NCBI GenBank assembly: GCA_958296065.1
Contig: CATQHX010000028.1
Location: 1 to 64,000 of the forward strand
Direction: 5' to 3'
Length of the DNA: 64,000 nt
DNA from: Vicinamibacterales bacterium
GTDB lineage: Bacteria > Acidobacteriota > Vicinamibacteria > Vicinamibacterales > UBA8438
The position numbers were made by a program, and so were the translations under genes. The notes beneath the pieces were generated by a model that saw only the letters and a list, made by a program, of their open reading frames with translations, had not been told where the DNA came from and did not search any database. Below, one piece after another: positions 1 to 8,466 of the stretch. How positions within the stretch are numbered: the stretch's first letter is position 1; every line of letters starts with the position of its first letter.

Positions 1-44
1 CGTGGCCAGGGAACTGCCTATAAGTCATTTAGAAGAAATGCCTT

Positions 45-722
45 ATGGGAATCCGATGGCTCATCGTCCGCGAAGGCGACTGCCTGACGCAGCTGCGCCT
101 CGAACGCGGAGACGCGCTATGCACCGACGAGGACCTGCGCGCGGCGCACGGCGCCGGCGGCCTCTGCCGCAGCGCGACCGGAGAGCCCGCCAGTGCCGTG
201 ATCGACGACGGACTGCACGTCACGGCCCGGATCGCAGGCGACAGCCCCGGCGAGGTCATCGCGTACCGCGGCCGAAGCAACGCGCCCGTCATCGACCTGA
301 ACCGGCGCCGCCACTACCGGCCGGCGGACTTCTGGGAGCCGGTCCCAGCGCCCGCCGGCGGGCGGCTCATCCTCGACCCGGGCGACCTGTACCTGCTCAA
401 CTCGAAAGAACGCCTCAGCATCCCCCGGGACTTCGCCGCCGAGATGGTGCCGTTCGACCCCGCCGTCGGCGAGTTCCGGATCCACTACGCCGGCTTCTTC
501 GACCCCGGCTTCGGGTGCAGCGACGGCCAGCCGGGAACGCGGGCGGTCCTCGAGGTCCGCGCCCACGAGACGGCCTTGTCGATGGAGCACGGCCAGCGGA
601 TCGGCCGCCTCCTCTACAGCCGGATGGTAGCACCGCCCGAACAGACCTACGGCAGCGCCATCGGCTCGGCCTACAACCGGCAGGGCCTGACGCTGAGCAA
701 GCAGTTCGCGCGACGCCAATGA
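45..722 (+). CDS. dCTP deaminase (DCD family), N-terminal half missing
   Basis: The 225 residues match the C-terminal part of bacterial DCD proteins (usually about 360 aa), which deaminate dCTP in the pyrimidine nucleotide pool. Visible family motifs are YAGFFDPGFG, the VLEVRAHE strand and the HGQRIGRLLYSRM segment of the second dUTPase-like fold. The reading frame has a TAA at 21-23, so the first dUTPase-like half is not encoded upstream in this frame. A purine-rich stretch precedes the ATG at 45, so the short form may be translated. DCD genes occur on phages and mobile elements, fitting the context. Activity is doubtful because the family fold uses both halves. Confidence 0.75.
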   Translation: MGIRWLIVREGDCLTQLRLERGDALCTDEDLRAAHGAGGLCRSATGEPASAVIDDGLHVTARIAGDSPGEVIAYRGRSNAPVIDLNRRRHYRPADFWEPVPAPAGGRLILDPGDLYLLNSKERLSIPRDFAAEMVPFDPAVGEFRIHYAGFFDPGFGCSDGQPGTRAVLEVRAHETALSMEHGQRIGRLLYSRMVAPPEQTYGSAIGSAYNRQGLTLSKQFARRQ

Positions 723-880
723 ACGACCAGCCCCGCAGCCCCGACTGCCCCGTCTGCAGCCCCCTCGCCGTCGCAGGCCGCCGCTGCACCGACATGCGCC
801 GCTTCCTCGACGGCGGCGCCGGGCACTGGCGGTTCCTCTGGCGCGAGCACGTGAACGAAATCCGCGGCACGGGAAACTGA
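719..880 (+). CDS. Small Cys-containing protein (53 aa), translationally coupled
   Basis: The ATG overlaps the TGA of the preceding gene (ATGA at 719-722), which implies translational coupling. The product has a CPVC pair and one more cysteine within the first 25 residues, suggesting a possible half zinc knuckle, followed by a basic tail. I do not recognise a family. It was chosen over the much longer overlapping frame because that frame is antisense-like Arg/Pro-rich shadow upstream of 719. Confidence 0.45.
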   Translation: MNDQPRSPDCPVCSPLAVAGRRCTDMRRFLDGGAGHWRFLWREHVNEIRGTGN

Positions 881-929
881 CGCCACCCGATCGGAACCGG
901 CGAGTGAAACGGCAAAGAGCGCGAACACG

Positions 930-1331
930 ATGCGATACGAAGCCGAACTGCTGGCGCCGGTGCAAGCGCACCTGGCGGCGCAATACCCCGAACAGCAGCC
1001 GGAAGCCGGATTCTACGAGTACCGCATCGACCTCTACGCCCACTGCCCGACGACATCGCGGACGATAGCTGTGGAGCTGAAGCTACGGAACTGGCGCCGA
1101 GCGGTGGAGCAGGCTCTGCTGTACCAGCTGTGCGCAGACCAGGCAATCATCGGTGTTCCCGAAACAACCGCGCCACACGTCGACCTCGAGGAGCTGCGGA
1201 CACACGGCCTCGGCCTGCTCGCAGTCCGACCGGACGGATGCACCAAGATCATCGCAGCGGCCGAATCGACGATAGTTCGGCCCGCATACCGGGCTGCGAT
1301 GATCGCAGCACTCGGCGAACGCTCCCGATAA
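930..1331 (+). CDS. PD-(D/E)XK nuclease-like protein
   Basis: 133 aa. The pattern E..FYEYRIDLYA followed by IAVELKLRNW is the Asp...Glu-x-Lys core of the PD-(D/E)XK fold: D in RIDLY (about residue 34) and E/K in VELK (about 49-51). It continues with RAVEQALLYQLCAD, the helix that usually follows in such nuclease-like domains. It could be a small DNase or a structural relative; no partner nuclease subunit is adjacent. It starts 49 bp after the preceding small gene and lies in the same run of plus-strand genes. Confidence 0.6.
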   Translation: MRYEAELLAPVQAHLAAQYPEQQPEAGFYEYRIDLYAHCPTTSRTIAVELKLRNWRRAVEQALLYQLCADQAIIGVPETTAPHVDLEELRTHGLGLLAVRPDGCTKIIAAAESTIVRPAYRAAMIAALGERSR

Positions 1332-1376
1332 CAGAAACACCCCTCCGCGCCGGCGCGCGGATCACCCGGAGACACC

Positions 1377-1856
1377 ATGCCCCGCTATCCCGGCTACCGC
1401 TTCGCCGGCGAGTTCCACCGCCACGGACGCCCCGTCGACCACACCCTCGACGCCTCGTTCCTGCGCGTCTTCCGCGACGAGGCGGGACTGCTGCGGGCCG
1501 GACTGCACCCGAACGCCGAGCCCGGCGACGACGACCACTGGGACGACGGCACCACGCTGACCGAGACGACCGACGCGCTCGAGGCGATCGCCGAGCACCC
1601 CGACAACCAGTCCCTGCAACAGGAGCGGCTGCTCGTTGCCGCCTACCAGCGCCTCGACCACGACAGGACGACGCCGCGCAACGTCTACGTGCCGACCGAG
1701 CTCCGCCCCTGGGCGGCGCGCTTCCGGCTGCAGAACCAGGCGGTGCTCCTGTACGTGCAGGCCGCCACCGAGACCGGCGCCCGCTACGCCGCGATCGAAA
1801 CGTCCCGGCTCCTGATCCGCGACCAGGAAGAGGCGACGTTCACCCGGACGGAATAG
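1377..1856 (+). CDS. Hypothetical protein (159 aa)
   Basis: Unrecognised. The protein is acidic in its first half (a run of five acidic residues near 52-56) and ends with a helical segment rich in Arg and Glu. No signal peptide or membrane segment is visible. It starts 45 bp after the PD-(D/E)XK-like gene. Strong third-position GC and lack of competing sense frames support it as a real gene. Confidence 0.6.
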   Translation: MPRYPGYRFAGEFHRHGRPVDHTLDASFLRVFRDEAGLLRAGLHPNAEPGDDDHWDDGTTLTETTDALEAIAEHPDNQSLQQERLLVAAYQRLDHDRTTPRNVYVPTELRPWAARFRLQNQAVLLYVQAATETGARYAAIETSRLLIRDQEEATFTRTE

Positions 1857-1907
1857 AGCAAGGACCAGCCGGCGCTGGACGAACAGCGCGGTACGGGAGG
1901 AAACGAC

Positions 1908-2444
1908 GTGAGGACGCCGAAGACGGCAGCCGGGATCAACGGATTCCTGCAAAAGTTGCGCGAGTGGCGCGAGGCCGACGCGTGGCTGGCCCGGGCGAGC
2001 ACACCCGCAAGCAGCTCCCACGGCATCGACGATGGCCGCCGGTGGGTCGAGGTCGACGGCGAGCGGTTCACCGAGGACGACATCGTGTGGCTGCGCCGCA
2101 GCGCCGTGATCACCAGCGTCGGCACGCTCGAAGGCCGCACCGCCTGGCAGGAGTGGCCGCAGACGTGCGACCGCCCCGAGGGACCGCGGCCGCCGGACCG
2201 CATCGACGAGATCCGGATACGGCTCAAAGTCACCGACCAGACGGATTTCTACGTGTACTGCACGGCAGCGTCGGACGGAGCGGCCGGACCGGTGGGCTCG
2301 TGCGAGCTGCGGACCTTCCTCGAAGAACAGGACCCGACACGACCGAACGACGCAAACGCGGTGATGCGCACCACGGCCGAGGAAGACGACGACCTGCTCT
2401 GGCTCGCGACGCTGACCGTCCGCGAGCACCTGCCGGAACGCTGA
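1908..2444 (+). CDS. Hypothetical protein (178 aa), GTG start
   Basis: The GTG at 1908 has a good ribosome-binding site (GGGAGG at 1895-1900). The protein begins with a basic helix, has mixed alpha/beta content and an acidic C-terminus, and has no signal or membrane segment. I recognise no family. It belongs to the same run of closely spaced plus-strand genes, so it is probably element cargo. Confidence 0.6.
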   Translation: MRTPKTAAGINGFLQKLREWREADAWLARASTPASSSHGIDDGRRWVEVDGERFTEDDIVWLRRSAVITSVGTLEGRTAWQEWPQTCDRPEGPRPPDRIDEIRIRLKVTDQTDFYVYCTAASDGAAGPVGSCELRTFLEEQDPTRPNDANAVMRTTAEEDDDLLWLATLTVREHLPER

Positions 2445-2558
2445 AGGCGCTGCCGCAACTGCGAAGCGATCACCAAGCAACAGCCGCGGGACGCCTGAAC
2501 GCCCGCTGCTGAAGAAGAGGCTCGTCGACCCCACCACGTCACCGCTCCAGGCAGACAG

Positions 2559-3038
2559 ATGCCCAAGCCCGCACCGGCGCCGCTCCCGCTGGCGCCGCTG
2601 GCGCCGCCCGCCGAGGTCTTCGCCGCCGCCGCCCACGCGCTGTGCCGCGAACGCGGCGAACTCGACGACGGAACGCCGTCCGCACACGAGACGGACACGG
2701 CCATCGCCGTGCTCGCGCGGCACGCCCCGCCGTCGAACGCGCAGCGCCTCGGGGTGCGGCTCGCACGCCGCATCATCGACGACGTCGCGGCCGGTCGGCG
2801 CGGCCCCGCCGACCTGCACGGAACCGGGAACCAACGCCCCTCGCTGAGCGACTTCATCGTCGCCGTCACCGGCAACCGCCCGTTTAGATGCACGGACCTG
2901 ATCGACCGGCTCTCGCCGTACGTGCGCCTGAACCCGAAGCGGACCGCGGCAGCGAACAACGTCCACCACGCCGTCAACGCCGACAGCCGGTTCCGCCGCC
3001 ACGAGCACGGCGTCTACACGCGCGTCCACCACGGCTAG
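2559..3038 (+). CDS. Hypothetical protein with possible C-terminal winged-helix region (159 aa)
   Basis: The first 25 residues are Pro/Ala/Leu low complexity. The rest is helical, and residues about 95-155 (RPSLSDFIVAVTGNRPF through a FRRHEHGVYTRV end) have the helix and beta-wing rhythm of a winged helix, like small restriction-associated or HARE-HTH-type domains. That resemblance is only by eye. It is 114 bp from the upstream gene and 21 bp from the downstream one. Confidence 0.55.
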   Translation: MPKPAPAPLPLAPLAPPAEVFAAAAHALCRERGELDDGTPSAHETDTAIAVLARHAPPSNAQRLGVRLARRIIDDVAAGRRGPADLHGTGNQRPSLSDFIVAVTGNRPFRCTDLIDRLSPYVRLNPKRTAAANNVHHAVNADSRFRRHEHGVYTRVHHG

Positions 3039-3059
3039 AGCTGGCCACCCGGCCATGCA

Positions 3060-3383
3060 GTGGCACGGTTCAGCCACAACCAAGAATGGTTTACCATCGG
3101 GAAGGATCACAAGACAGTCGCCATGACAGACACCGGCCGCACGGAGCTGATCGTCCCCGAAGTCGAAGACAACCGCGAGATCTGCTTCGAGCAGGGCAAA
3201 CCCTGCGTGTACGCGCCCGACGACGAGCCTGGAATCATCATGACCGAGTGGCCCAACGGCGTCATCGACCGCTGGTGCCTCGAAACGAACACCGAGACGC
3301 GCCACTGGCCCGACGGGACGACCGAGACGGTGCCCGGCAATACACCGCTACCCTTCCCCCACTGGCCACGGTCCACAGAATAG
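3060..3383 (+). CDS. Hypothetical protein (107 aa) upstream of the zeta kinase
   Basis: The GTG at 3060 gives 107 residues; an ATG at 3123, preceded by GGGAAGG, is an equally good start giving 86 residues. The C-terminal half carries a beta-hairpin-like motif repeated loosely (EWPNGVIDRW, then HWPDGTTETV). It lies 27 bp before the zeta-kinase gene, so an antitoxin or accessory role is conceivable, but no known antitoxin family is recognised. Confidence 0.5.
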   Translation: MARFSHNQEWFTIGKDHKTVAMTDTGRTELIVPEVEDNREICFEQGKPCVYAPDDEPGIIMTEWPNGVIDRWCLETNTETRHWPDGTTETVPGNTPLPFPHWPRSTE

Positions 3384-3410
3384 AGCTGCACGCTCGCCGA
3401 GGACCACTCA

Positions 3411-4592
3411 GTGCCGAAACTGACCATCGTGATCGGAGCCAACGGCGCCGGCAAGTCCACGTGGTGCAGACGCCACCGCGACCAGCTACCGGAACACTTC
3501 TACAATGCCGACTCGATCGCCGAAGGCCTTGGCGACTGGAACAGCCCAAGAAACCAGCGCGCAGCACGCGAAATAGTCGACCGCAGGATCCAAGCACATC
3601 TGAACAGCAAAGAGAACTTCGGCTTCGAAAGCACCTACTCCGGGCGGTCACGTCCGGCGATCATCGAACGCGCACGAGCGCTCGGCTACCAGACCACCGC
3701 GATATTCGTCGGCACGCAACGACCAGATGTCAATATCGCACGCGTAGCAGCCTGCGTGGCTACACGAACCGGGCACGACGTTCCCGCGGCGGAGATCCGC
3801 CGACGCTGGACGGCCTCCCAGGACTATCTGGTGCACACAGCACACGCGATCGGTTTCATCCAGGTGATCGACAACAGCGGCCCGACAACGCGCAACGTCA
3901 CCCGAATCGAGAACGGTCGAAAGACAACACGACACACCGGGATCCCGCACTGGGCACGCAAGCTGACCAACAGAATCGAGACAGCCGAGTACTCAGGCTC
4001 GGAAGTACCTGCCAAGGTGGGGAAGACCAGCGCACGACGCCACATCACGGGCATGCTGGCGCTGAACATCCCGAACGCCTGGCTGCTCAACGGCGGCGAC
4101 TGGCACACGTACGCGTCGTGGTTCGGCGCTGAATCCGACACGATAACGGAGCCTCATCTCACGGACGAAAAGACATACGGGCCGCTACTCGACGTGTTGC
4201 GGCGACGCGGCCTGCGCGATGCGAGACGCGGACTTAGGCATTTGAATCATCCGGACGGGTGGGCGAGAGAGAAGATCTGGGCAGCCACACACGAGCGAGC
4301 CGTTATCGAATGGGCATGGAAGAAGCTGCAGTGGCTGAAAGAACACAGCTTGAACGAGGATCTGGCGCCGTTCGACGGACTGCAAGTATCCAGGTGGTTG
4401 GCGTACCCCGGACAGTGGATCCGACTCCACTGGTGGGCATGGCAAGTAGGGCAAACCCTTGACGGCGAAGATGCAAGAAGGTGGAACCAGTGGCGGGAAC
4501 AATGGACACCGTGGCCAGAGGGGAGGGTACTTATCCAGAGATACCTTTCAAAAAGGAGGACCACATTCGCGAAGCAGCTCTCAAGAAGATAG
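3411..4592 (+). CDS. Zeta-toxin-like P-loop kinase fused to an unknown C-terminal domain (393 aa)
   Basis: The N-terminal ~150 residues look like a zeta-type kinase: Walker A GANGAGKST (residues 9-17), NADSIAEGL, and the FESTYSG segment typical of these small kinases, which phosphorylate UDP-sugars or other small substrates. Residues about 205-390 form a second, Trp-rich domain (LLNGGDWHTYASWF, then a DARRGLRHLNHP region and WAATHERAV) that I cannot assign with certainty. It resembles proteins encoded just before AbiEii toxins, so it may be the antitoxin-like half. GTG start with GAGG upstream. The gene overlaps the AbiEii-type gene by 112 bp, implying co-translation. Confidence 0.65.
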   Translation: MPKLTIVIGANGAGKSTWCRRHRDQLPEHFYNADSIAEGLGDWNSPRNQRAAREIVDRRIQAHLNSKENFGFESTYSGRSRPAIIERARALGYQTTAIFVGTQRPDVNIARVAACVATRTGHDVPAAEIRRRWTASQDYLVHTAHAIGFIQVIDNSGPTTRNVTRIENGRKTTRHTGIPHWARKLTNRIETAEYSGSEVPAKVGKTSARRHITGMLALNIPNAWLLNGGDWHTYASWFGAESDTITEPHLTDEKTYGPLLDVLRRRGLRDARRGLRHLNHPDGWAREKIWAATHERAVIEWAWKKLQWLKEHSLNEDLAPFDGLQVSRWLAYPGQWIRLHWWAWQVGQTLDGEDARRWNQWREQWTPWPEGRVLIQRYLSKRRTTFAKQLSRR

Positions 4593-5416
4593 GTCAAGCG
4601 TTCCAGCAAGAAATGGACGCACAAGGGAAACCATGCGCGCTCAAGGGCGGCACCGCACTCAGGTTCACGATGGCCCTTCCGCGACCGTCGACCGACCTGG
4701 ACTTCGAGGGCGACAACCGAGTAGAAGTCAGAAAGAGCCTGAAACGGGCAGTGCAACGAGCATTCCCGCAAGAGAGGTACCGCATCGGACGCGATTGGGG
4801 CCTGCGCGGTATGGTGACCGTGCAGACTCGACCGCCGAAAAGAGCAGACGCAACGAAGATAATGATCGACTACCGACTGACCGGAACGTTTACCGGCATG
4901 CCGGGGAAGACACCGTTGGAGAAGACGGTGACGCACGGCGGGATTAGAATATATGAAACCAGAGAACTGGTAAGGCGAAAACTACAAACCATTACGGGAG
5001 AATCGCCGCGCGTCCTGCCACGCGATGTATACGACGCCGGCTGGATAGCGAATACGCATCCGGAGTTGATCGAACACGACGACAAGAAGAAACTGAAACA
5101 GTGGCTGGAAGAAACCGTCGAGAACGGACTGGTGGAAACGCGAAAGAACGACTTGCGGAACGACAACGTGACTGGGCGGATCGACGCCGATGACATCTGG
5201 ACCGCCGTCAGTGAAGGAATATCGCGACTCGAAACCGCACGGAAGCACGACCAGCCCCCGGACGACCACAGGGATACGAACGGCCCACCAAAGACCATAC
5301 CACCACTCAAGCCCGGCGGCGGCGATACCGCCAACCCGCCCAAGCCGCCAAGCCCGGCCACCGGCTACGCCGCCTCCCTCGAAGGCAAACGCAACAGCCC
5401 GTCACGCACGCGCTGA
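4481..5416 (+). CDS. AbiEii/AbiGii-type nucleotidyltransferase
   Basis: Residues about 50-75 read LKGGTALRF...RPSTDLDFEG, the GG(S/T)-x(n)-DxD signature of the AbiEii toxin nucleotidyltransferases, which modify tRNA or other RNA to arrest growth in type IV toxin-antitoxin and abortive-infection systems. Further motifs (KIMIDYR; YETRELVRRKL with following acidic helices) fit the family. Residues after about 270 are Pro-rich and disordered. The start is uncertain: GTG 4481 gives 311 aa, while the ATG at 4502 is also possible. No AbiEi antitoxin is adjacent; the upstream zeta-kinase fusion overlaps it and may supply that role. Confidence 0.75.
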   Translation: MEPVAGTMDTVARGEGTYPEIPFKKEDHIREAALKKIGQAFQQEMDAQGKPCALKGGTALRFTMALPRPSTDLDFEGDNRVEVRKSLKRAVQRAFPQERYRIGRDWGLRGMVTVQTRPPKRADATKIMIDYRLTGTFTGMPGKTPLEKTVTHGGIRIYETRELVRRKLQTITGESPRVLPRDVYDAGWIANTHPELIEHDDKKKLKQWLEETVENGLVETRKNDLRNDNVTGRIDADDIWTAVSEGISRLETARKHDQPPDDHRDTNGPPKTIPPLKPGGGDTANPPKPPSPATGYAASLEGKRNSPSRTR

Positions 5417-5675
5417 CCCGTCGCAACAGGACAAGAGCACCCTGCAACCTGCACGCTCACCGAGCGGACTCAACCTGTTCCGCGACCCCGCACATATCCC
5501 GCTCTCGCATCTCGTTCTCCCTCCCGCCAAACGCACTGACGGCAAGCAGCGGCGAAGTCGGCTGACCGACCCAACGGATCCGCTCTCGTAGCTGGCACAC
5601 CACCGCCCACCCGGCACCCCCGATCCGTACCGGACCACACGGCCCCGCCGGCCGCCACCGGCCAGGAGCACGCCC

Positions 5676-6092
5676 ATGTTCAGAGTAGCCAGACACACCG
5701 CCCACTTCACCGTCGTGGACTGCGAGGACTACCACGCCGTCCTGTCGGTCGCCGACTAGTGGACGCAGCTGAAGACCGGACGCGACAGCCCCGACTTCCG
5801 CCGCTGGGCCAACCCCTTCACCTTCATGACCAGCTGCTACGAGAACCGCGTCATCACCCGGCTCGACTTCGACACGAAGGAGGAGTTCGCCCAGCAGATC
5901 GAGGACCTCATCAAGTTCCACGCCATGAACGACGCCTGGCGCGGAATCGACCCGCCGAGCGACTACGTGCGCGAGCGCTTCATCGCCGTCGGCGCCGGAC
6001 GCTTCTTGAAAGCGCTGCCGATCCTGCGGCCGCTGCCGCTGAAGGCCAGCCACGCCGGCGCGGCCGACACGCCGCTCGTTCACGCCGCGTGA
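5676..6092 (+). pseudogene. First copy of a tandem paralogue pair, interrupted by an in-frame TAG
   Basis: An ATG at 5676 with AGGAG 7 bases upstream opens a frame that hits TAG at 5757-5759 after 27 codons. It then continues in the same frame to 6092 without another stop. The post-stop part (WTQLKTGRDSPDFRRWANPF and onward) aligns with the intact downstream gene (DWVQMDTGQDAPWFGQWANPF region) on both sides of the stop, so the stop sits inside a once-continuous gene. An internal ATG at 5826 has no ribosome-binding site. Either a nonsense-killed copy or a read-through case; function unknown. Confidence 0.65.
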
Positions 6093-6151
6093 ACCGAACA
6101 GCGGTCCGCGACGTCCGGACCGGACCCCGGAGACGCACAGGAACCCCCACC

Positions 6152-6595
6152 ATGATCAAGACGACCAGAAAGTTCGTGGGCCACAAGGTCGACAACCGCT
6201 ACTTCTACGACTTCGGCCTCTGCAGCAGCAAGGGCGACTGGGTCCAGATGGACACCGGCCAGGACGCCCCCTGGTTCGGCCAGTGGGCCAATCCCTTCGC
6301 GCGACAGATCCTCTCCTACGCCGAGGGCGACCGCACGCTGATCGAGTGCGGCACCGACGCCGAGTTCACCGCGAAGCTCGAGGAGATCGCCGCATTCCAC
6401 CGGGAGAACGACGAGTGGAAAGGCATCGACACCTGGAGCGTCCGGCTCCGCGAGCGCTTCGCCGCCGCCGGCGCCCAGCACCTGGTGCACCCATCCTGCT
6501 TCGAGATGCAGGAAACCGAATGCGCGAAGCACGCGCCCGAGCTCGACGCCCCGCTGTCGGAAACCAGCACGCCGGCCGACGTCGCGGCTGGATGA
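6152..6595 (+). CDS. Hypothetical protein, intact member of the tandem pair (147 aa)
   Basis: Paralogue of the interrupted gene just upstream, sharing the TG.D.P.F..WANPF motif, a second segment with F..L.E.I..FH..ND.W.GID, and LRERF..AGA. The ATG at 6152 follows a CAGGAA stretch. No signal peptide or membrane helices. I do not recognise the family. Tandem duplication inside the element suggests a selected cargo function or a recent local duplication. Confidence 0.6.
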   Translation: MIKTTRKFVGHKVDNRYFYDFGLCSSKGDWVQMDTGQDAPWFGQWANPFARQILSYAEGDRTLIECGTDAEFTAKLEEIAAFHRENDEWKGIDTWSVRLRERFAAAGAQHLVHPSCFEMQETECAKHAPELDAPLSETSTPADVAAG

Positions 6596-6758
6596 CGCCG
6601 TTCCACACAGATCGCCACAGGCAGCGACGACGGGCGCCAACGGCCGGACTCCAGCCGCCCCGTCGCCAGACCCCAGAACCCGCCACCCGAACGAGCCCGC
6701 AAACCACCGGCTCGACCACGGCGCGCCGCCGCACGTCACGCGCCCCTACGCTTTCGCC

Positions 6759-7433
6759 ATGCCCCAGGACGACAACACCAACCTCGCCAGCCGCATCGAC
6801 ACCATCGAACGCAACCTCCAGAAGCTCCGCCGCGACACGAGCGGACTCTCGACCCTGACAACGCGCAACCGCGAGGACCTCGACCACGCTCTCGCCGACC
6901 TCGACGAGCTGCTCTACGCCGCGCTGGCCACCGGCCGCGAGCTCACGCCCCCCGCTGCGGCGGTCGACACGCCCGGCAGCGCGACCGGCACGGAAACCCA
7001 CGAGCCGCGCTGCACGCACCCGGCGCACGACGCAACGCCCCCCGAGGCGCGGCCCGCCGCCACGCACCTGGTCACGCTGCGCTCGCCGCACTCCGAACGC
7101 GGAGAAGCGCACCCACCACTCCCCCGCTGCGCCGACTGCGCCGCACGCGTACTCGAGAGCCCGTCAGCGCCGCGTATCACGGTCACGCGCATCGACGGCG
7201 GCGAACGACCCGCGGACGGGCCACGCTGCCAGTCTCCCGTCCACTTCGCCGGCGACCTTCCGCCCGCGACCACCGTCATCGTAACCGCCGGCGTGCGGCC
7301 GGGCATCCGCTACTGCGACACCTGCGCGGAGACGACCAGAGCCACGCTCAACCGGCACCGGATCCGCTGCGAGAGCGCCCGAATCGTCACGCGCACCCCC
7401 GTCAGGCCGCAACCGGGCGCGAAGCGCCGATAG
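6759..7433 (+). CDS. Hypothetical protein with N-terminal coiled coil and Cys pairs (224 aa)
   Basis: Residues 8-65 form a heptad-like coiled coil. The rest is Pro/Thr-rich and carries scattered Cys pairs (a C..C..C set near 123-128, and YCDTC near 187-191) that could bind zinc. No known family. It lies 28 bp before the DnaC-like loader and may be a DNA-replication accessory of the element, but that rests only on position. Confidence 0.5.
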   Translation: MPQDDNTNLASRIDTIERNLQKLRRDTSGLSTLTTRNREDLDHALADLDELLYAALATGRELTPPAAAVDTPGSATGTETHEPRCTHPAHDATPPEARPAATHLVTLRSPHSERGEAHPPLPRCADCAARVLESPSAPRITVTRIDGGERPADGPRCQSPVHFAGDLPPATTVIVTAGVRPGIRYCDTCAETTRATLNRHRIRCESARIVTRTPVRPQPGAKRR

Positions 7434-7461
7434 CCGCCGCGCAAGCACGGCGAAAAGCCAA

Positions 7462-8352
7462 ATGAACAGCTTCAAGCACACGCGAGAGAACCTCGACGAA
7501 CGGATCCGCAGACTGCGCGACGCGACCGCAGCCACCCGCGGACCCGCGCCCGACGTCTGCGGCGACTGCCAAGGCACCGGATGGACCGTGCGCAAGGAGA
7601 ACGGGAGCAACCGCGCCCACCGCTGCGAGTGCTGGATCCGGGAAAAGACCGGCAAGCTGAAGCAGAGAGCCGGGATTCCCAGACGCTACACCAGGTGCAC
7701 GTTCGACAACTTCACCGTGTACCCGAACGAGGACATCGAGCGCGCGTTCCGCCGCTCGCGCGACTTCGCGGCAACGTTCCCGGTGCGCCAGAACGGCCTG
7801 CTGCTCGCCGGTCCGAGCGGGATCGGCAAGACCCATATGGCCGCCGCCATCCTCAACGAGTGCGCTGACAAGGGCATCGGCGGCCTCTACTGCGAGACCG
7901 CGGCGCTGCTCACCGAGCTGCGCAGCACCTACGACAAGGACTCCCGGACTCAGGAAACCGACATCCTGCGACGCCTGGCCAACGCCGACCTGCTCGTGCT
8001 CGACGACCTCGGCGCCGATCACCTGACCCGCTGGGGCCAGGACATGCTCCACACCGTCCTCAACACCCGCTACAACCAGGACCGCGCCACGGTCTGCACG
8101 ACGCGGCTGCCGCCCAGCCCCCACGAGCGCGACTCGCTGCTGTTCGAGATCGGAGGAAGGCTGCTCTCGATCCTCCACCAGATGTGCGACATCGTCGAGT
8201 TCGACGGCGCCGACTACCGCCACGCCGGCAACCACCCCGGCACCGACACGCTGCAACAGCTCTGGAGGGCGAGAAAACGCCAGGCGAGCACGCCGGCGCC
8301 ACGGGCGCGCTTCGCGCCGCCCGGCGAACAGCGGCCCGCGGGGACAGCGTGA
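7462..8352 (+). CDS. DnaC/IstB-type AAA+ helicase loader with N-terminal zinc finger
   Basis: 296 aa. A four-Cys zinc site lies near residues 33-56 (CGDC...CEC), followed by an AAA+ ATPase with Walker A AGPSGIGKTHMA (about 114-125) and Walker B LLVLDDLGAD (about 175-184). The arrangement is that of DnaC-like loaders on phages and plasmids, which place the replicative helicase on DNA; IstB transposition helpers share the fold. No istA-type transposase is next to it, so replication is more likely. The C-terminal 40 residues are basic and disordered. Confidence 0.75.
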   Translation: MNSFKHTRENLDERIRRLRDATAATRGPAPDVCGDCQGTGWTVRKENGSNRAHRCECWIREKTGKLKQRAGIPRRYTRCTFDNFTVYPNEDIERAFRRSRDFAATFPVRQNGLLLAGPSGIGKTHMAAAILNECADKGIGGLYCETAALLTELRSTYDKDSRTQETDILRRLANADLLVLDDLGADHLTRWGQDMLHTVLNTRYNQDRATVCTTRLPPSPHERDSLLFEIGGRLLSILHQMCDIVEFDGADYRHAGNHPGTDTLQQLWRARKRQASTPAPRARFAPPGEQRPAGTA

Positions 8353-8466
8353 ACCGGGAGCGGGAGCCGCGGAACCGACCAACCCGAGAACGGTCACGGA
8401 CTTGACCACCAAGGGAAGCCGCCAAATTATTGGAGCGGCAAAGCCCGGAAGCAGTGGAAAACGACA

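Noticed and set aside
2-880. Long plus-strand open frame of 292 codons over the dCTP deaminase gene
   Set aside because: Arg/Pro-rich composition with no motif; it is the shadow of the deaminase frame. Only its last 53 codons (from 719) are kept as a small gene.
1362-3305. Minus-strand open frame of 647 codons
   Set aside because: Antisense to four well-spaced plus-strand genes; Val/Arg/Gly-rich as expected for the reverse of high-GC coding DNA, and no family motif.
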